From the NCBI GenBank assembly GCA_030149115.1, contig JASBSE010000203.1, positions 1 through 7,770 of the forward strand: a stretch of 7,770 bases of DNA, written 5' to 3'. The stretch is from Winogradskyella sp. (GTDB lineage: Bacteria > Bacteroidota > Bacteroidia > Flavobacteriales > Flavobacteriaceae). Each line of letters starts with the position of its first letter. Positions within the stretch are counted from its first letter, which is position 1. This document shows positions 6,234 through 7,770 of the stretch, one piece after another. Under the pieces are notes generated by a model that did not search any database, was not told the origin of the DNA, and was given only the letters and a program-made list of their open reading frames with translations. Position numbers and translations under genes: made by a program.

Positions 6234-6455
6234 CTACCTCTTATAAATAGCTCCAGTAGCAAAATCAACAATAAGACCAGGTGCAAAAAGTAGAATATCT
6301 GCAATAAGCCATCCTACTCTAACATCGCGTTGTTGTTGTCCTGGTGCAGGTTTTGTTTTTTGACTCGATGAAATTGGTCCACCTAAAATAGTGGCACATC
6401 CTGTGGTGCTAAAAAGCAAGCTTAAACAAAGTAAGCCTATGCAAATACGTTTCAT
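6234..6455 (-). CDS. Small predicted lipoprotein of unknown function (73 residues)
   Basis: A secreted lipid-anchored protein is predicted. K2-R3 precedes a hydrophobic core (ICIGLLCLSLLF) and a lipobox-like TTGC with the acceptor cysteine at 20, so the mature part is only 54 residues. The mature start, CATILGG, resembles the CATIxxG start of many Gram-negative small lipoproteins. A polar stretch (about 29-46) is followed by a hydrophobic segment WLIADILLFAPGLIVDFATGAIYK (49-72), whose DxxTGAxYK ending is familiar from Bacteroidetes lipoproteins that usually have a longer middle domain. It may be a shortened member of such a family. It starts 20 bases after the pepP stop and is probably the second gene of that operon. 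No function can be assigned. The -3 lipobox residue is Thr rather than the usual Leu, a mild deviation. Confidence 0.75.
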   Translation of the reverse strand: MKRICIGLLCLSLLFSTTGCATILGGPISSSQKTKPAPGQQQRDVRVGWLIADILLFAPGLIVDFATGAIYKR

Positions 6456-6475
6456 ATATAATCAGTTTTTGGTTA

Positions 6476-7768
6476 TTATGCGTTCATTAATTCTTCAATC
6501 TCTTCAGCTTCAATAGGAATATTCGCCATTAAGTTAAATGGTTCACCTTGTTCTTGTACAACAACATCATCTTCTAAACGGATACCAAAACCTTCATCTG
6601 GAATATAAATACCAGGCTCAACAGTAAATACCATGTTGGCTTGCATTGGTTCGTGTAGTAAACCATAATCATGCGTGTCTAAACCAATATGGTGACTTGT
6701 ACCATGCATAAAGTACTTTTTGTACGCTGGCCAATCTGGGTTTTCTTTTTGCACATCAGCTTTATCTAATAGACCAAGACCTAATAATTCTGAGGTCATC
6801 AATTTACCAACTTCTACATGATATTGTTCCCAAAGTGTACCAGGAACCAACATTTTAGTTGCTTCATTTTTCACTCGTAACACAGCATTGTAAACCGCTT
6901 TTTGGCGTTCAGAAAACTTACCGTTTACTGGAATGGTTCGGCTTAAGTCACTAGAGTAGTTGGCATATTCGGCAGCCGTATCAAACAGGATTAAATCTCC
7001 ATCTTTACACTGTTGGTTGTTTTCAATATAGTGTAATACGTTGGCATTGTTTCCTGAAGCAATAATTGGAGTGTAAGCAAAACCTTTAGAACGATTTCTT
7101 AGGAACTCGTGCATCATTTCGGCTTCAATTTCAAATTCCCAAACACCAGGTTTTACAAAACCTAAAACTCTACGGAAAGCTTTTTCGGTAATGTTACAAG
7201 CCTTTTGCATCAAATCAATTTCTATAGGATCTTTAACCGAGCGTAAACGCTGTAAAATAGGATTACTTTTCGCTACGGAATGCGCAGGATACAGATTTTT
7301 TAACCACTTGGTAAAGCGATCTTCACGTGTTTCGGTTTCAACATTGGCTCTGTAATGTTCGTTAGTGTTAATGTAAACCGTGTCGCATTGCGTCATCAGT
7401 TCAAACATTATTTTTTCTAGGTCTTGTAACCAATACACGGTTTTTACGCCAGAGGTTTCAAAGGCTTTTTCTTTGGTGAGTTTTTCACCTTCCCAAACCG
7501 CAATATGATCGTTAGTCTCTTTTAAGAATAAGATTTCACGATGCTTTGCTTTTGGACAATCAGGAAAAATAACCAAAATACTTTCTTCCTGATCTACACC
7601 ACTGAGATAAAAAATATCACGATGCTGTGCAAAAGGCAAGGTGCTGTCTGCACTCACAGGATAAATATCGTTAGAATTAAAAACGGCTAAACTGTTTGGC
7701 TTCATCTGAGAAGCAAAGTTTTTACGGTTTTTTATGAATAGGTTACGGTCTATAGGATGGTATTTCAT
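6476..7768 (-). CDS. pepP: Xaa-Pro aminopeptidase (aminopeptidase P, peptidase M24B)
   Basis: A cytosolic metallopeptidase that removes the N-terminal residue from peptides whose second residue is proline. It has 430 residues, close to E. coli PepP (441), and appears complete, starting at ATG 7768 two bases from the window edge. The N-terminal domain (about 1-175) contains FAQHRDIFYLSGVDQEESIL (46-65), typical of aminopeptidase P. The catalytic pita-bread fold follows. The five metal ligands expected for the family are present: D263 and D274 (LFDTAAEYANYSSDLSRT), H359 (MHGTSHHIGLDTHD), E384 (TVEPGIY) and E399 (RLEDDVVV). The accessory histidines H355 and H366 are also kept. It is the first gene of a likely two-gene unit with the small lipoprotein; its promoter is outside the window. 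There is no signal peptide. The gene looks functional and native in composition. Confidence 0.95.
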   Translation of the reverse strand: MKYHPIDRNLFIKNRKNFASQMKPNSLAVFNSNDIYPVSADSTLPFAQHRDIFYLSGVDQEESILVIFPDCPKAKHREILFLKETNDHIAVWEGEKLTKEKAFETSGVKTVYWLQDLEKIMFELMTQCDTVYINTNEHYRANVETETREDRFTKWLKNLYPAHSVAKSNPILQRLRSVKDPIEIDLMQKACNITEKAFRRVLGFVKPGVWEFEIEAEMMHEFLRNRSKGFAYTPIIASGNNANVLHYIENNQQCKDGDLILFDTAAEYANYSSDLSRTIPVNGKFSERQKAVYNAVLRVKNEATKMLVPGTLWEQYHVEVGKLMTSELLGLGLLDKADVQKENPDWPAYKKYFMHGTSHHIGLDTHDYGLLHEPMQANMVFTVEPGIYIPDEGFGIRLEDDVVVQEQGEPFNLMANIPIEAEEIEELMNA

Positions 7769-7770
7769 TT

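Overview
This window looks like a chromosomal segment of a marine-type member of the Flavobacteriaceae (Bacteroidetes). The evidence is AT-rich DNA, almost no Shine-Dalgarno sequences before good start codons, promoter-like TAnnTTTG boxes, and the protein types present (a DUF3471-tailed serine hydrolase, a BrnQ transporter, a small Bacteroidetes-style lipoprotein). I cannot place the genus with confidence; relatives of Olleya, Winogradskyella or Lacinutrix would fit.

Layout. Positions 1-3425 (+) hold a tightly packed three-gene run. First comes the 3' part of a secreted-type serine beta-lactamase-like hydrolase, whose stop codon overlaps the start of a BrnQ branched-chain amino acid transporter (TAATG). 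One base after brnQ follows a phage-type D12 adenine-N6 DNA methyltransferase with no visible restriction partner. Positions 3426-3579 are an AT-rich intergenic region with a small hairpin and a perfect TACATTTG promoter box. Positions 3580-4908 (+) encode a monofunctional aspartate kinase with two C-terminal ACT domains, the first step of lysine/DAP/threonine/methionine synthesis. Positions 4963-6192 (+) are a very AT-rich AbiH-family phage-defence gene, cut in two by one in-frame TAG codon. Positions 6234-7768 (-) are a convergent pair: Xaa-Pro aminopeptidase pepP followed 20 bp downstream by a 73-residue lipoprotein.

The window mixes housekeeping metabolism (amino acid uptake, aspartate-family synthesis, proline-peptide breakdown) with two accessory genes, the orphan methyltransferase and abiH, on either side of the aspartate kinase. 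The clearest oddity is abiH. All its recognisable motifs survive on both sides of a single stop codon, so the break is very recent, is a sequencing error, or splits the protein functionally. I see no rRNA, tRNA, CRISPR array or insertion sequence, and I did not find a convincingly new multi-gene system.
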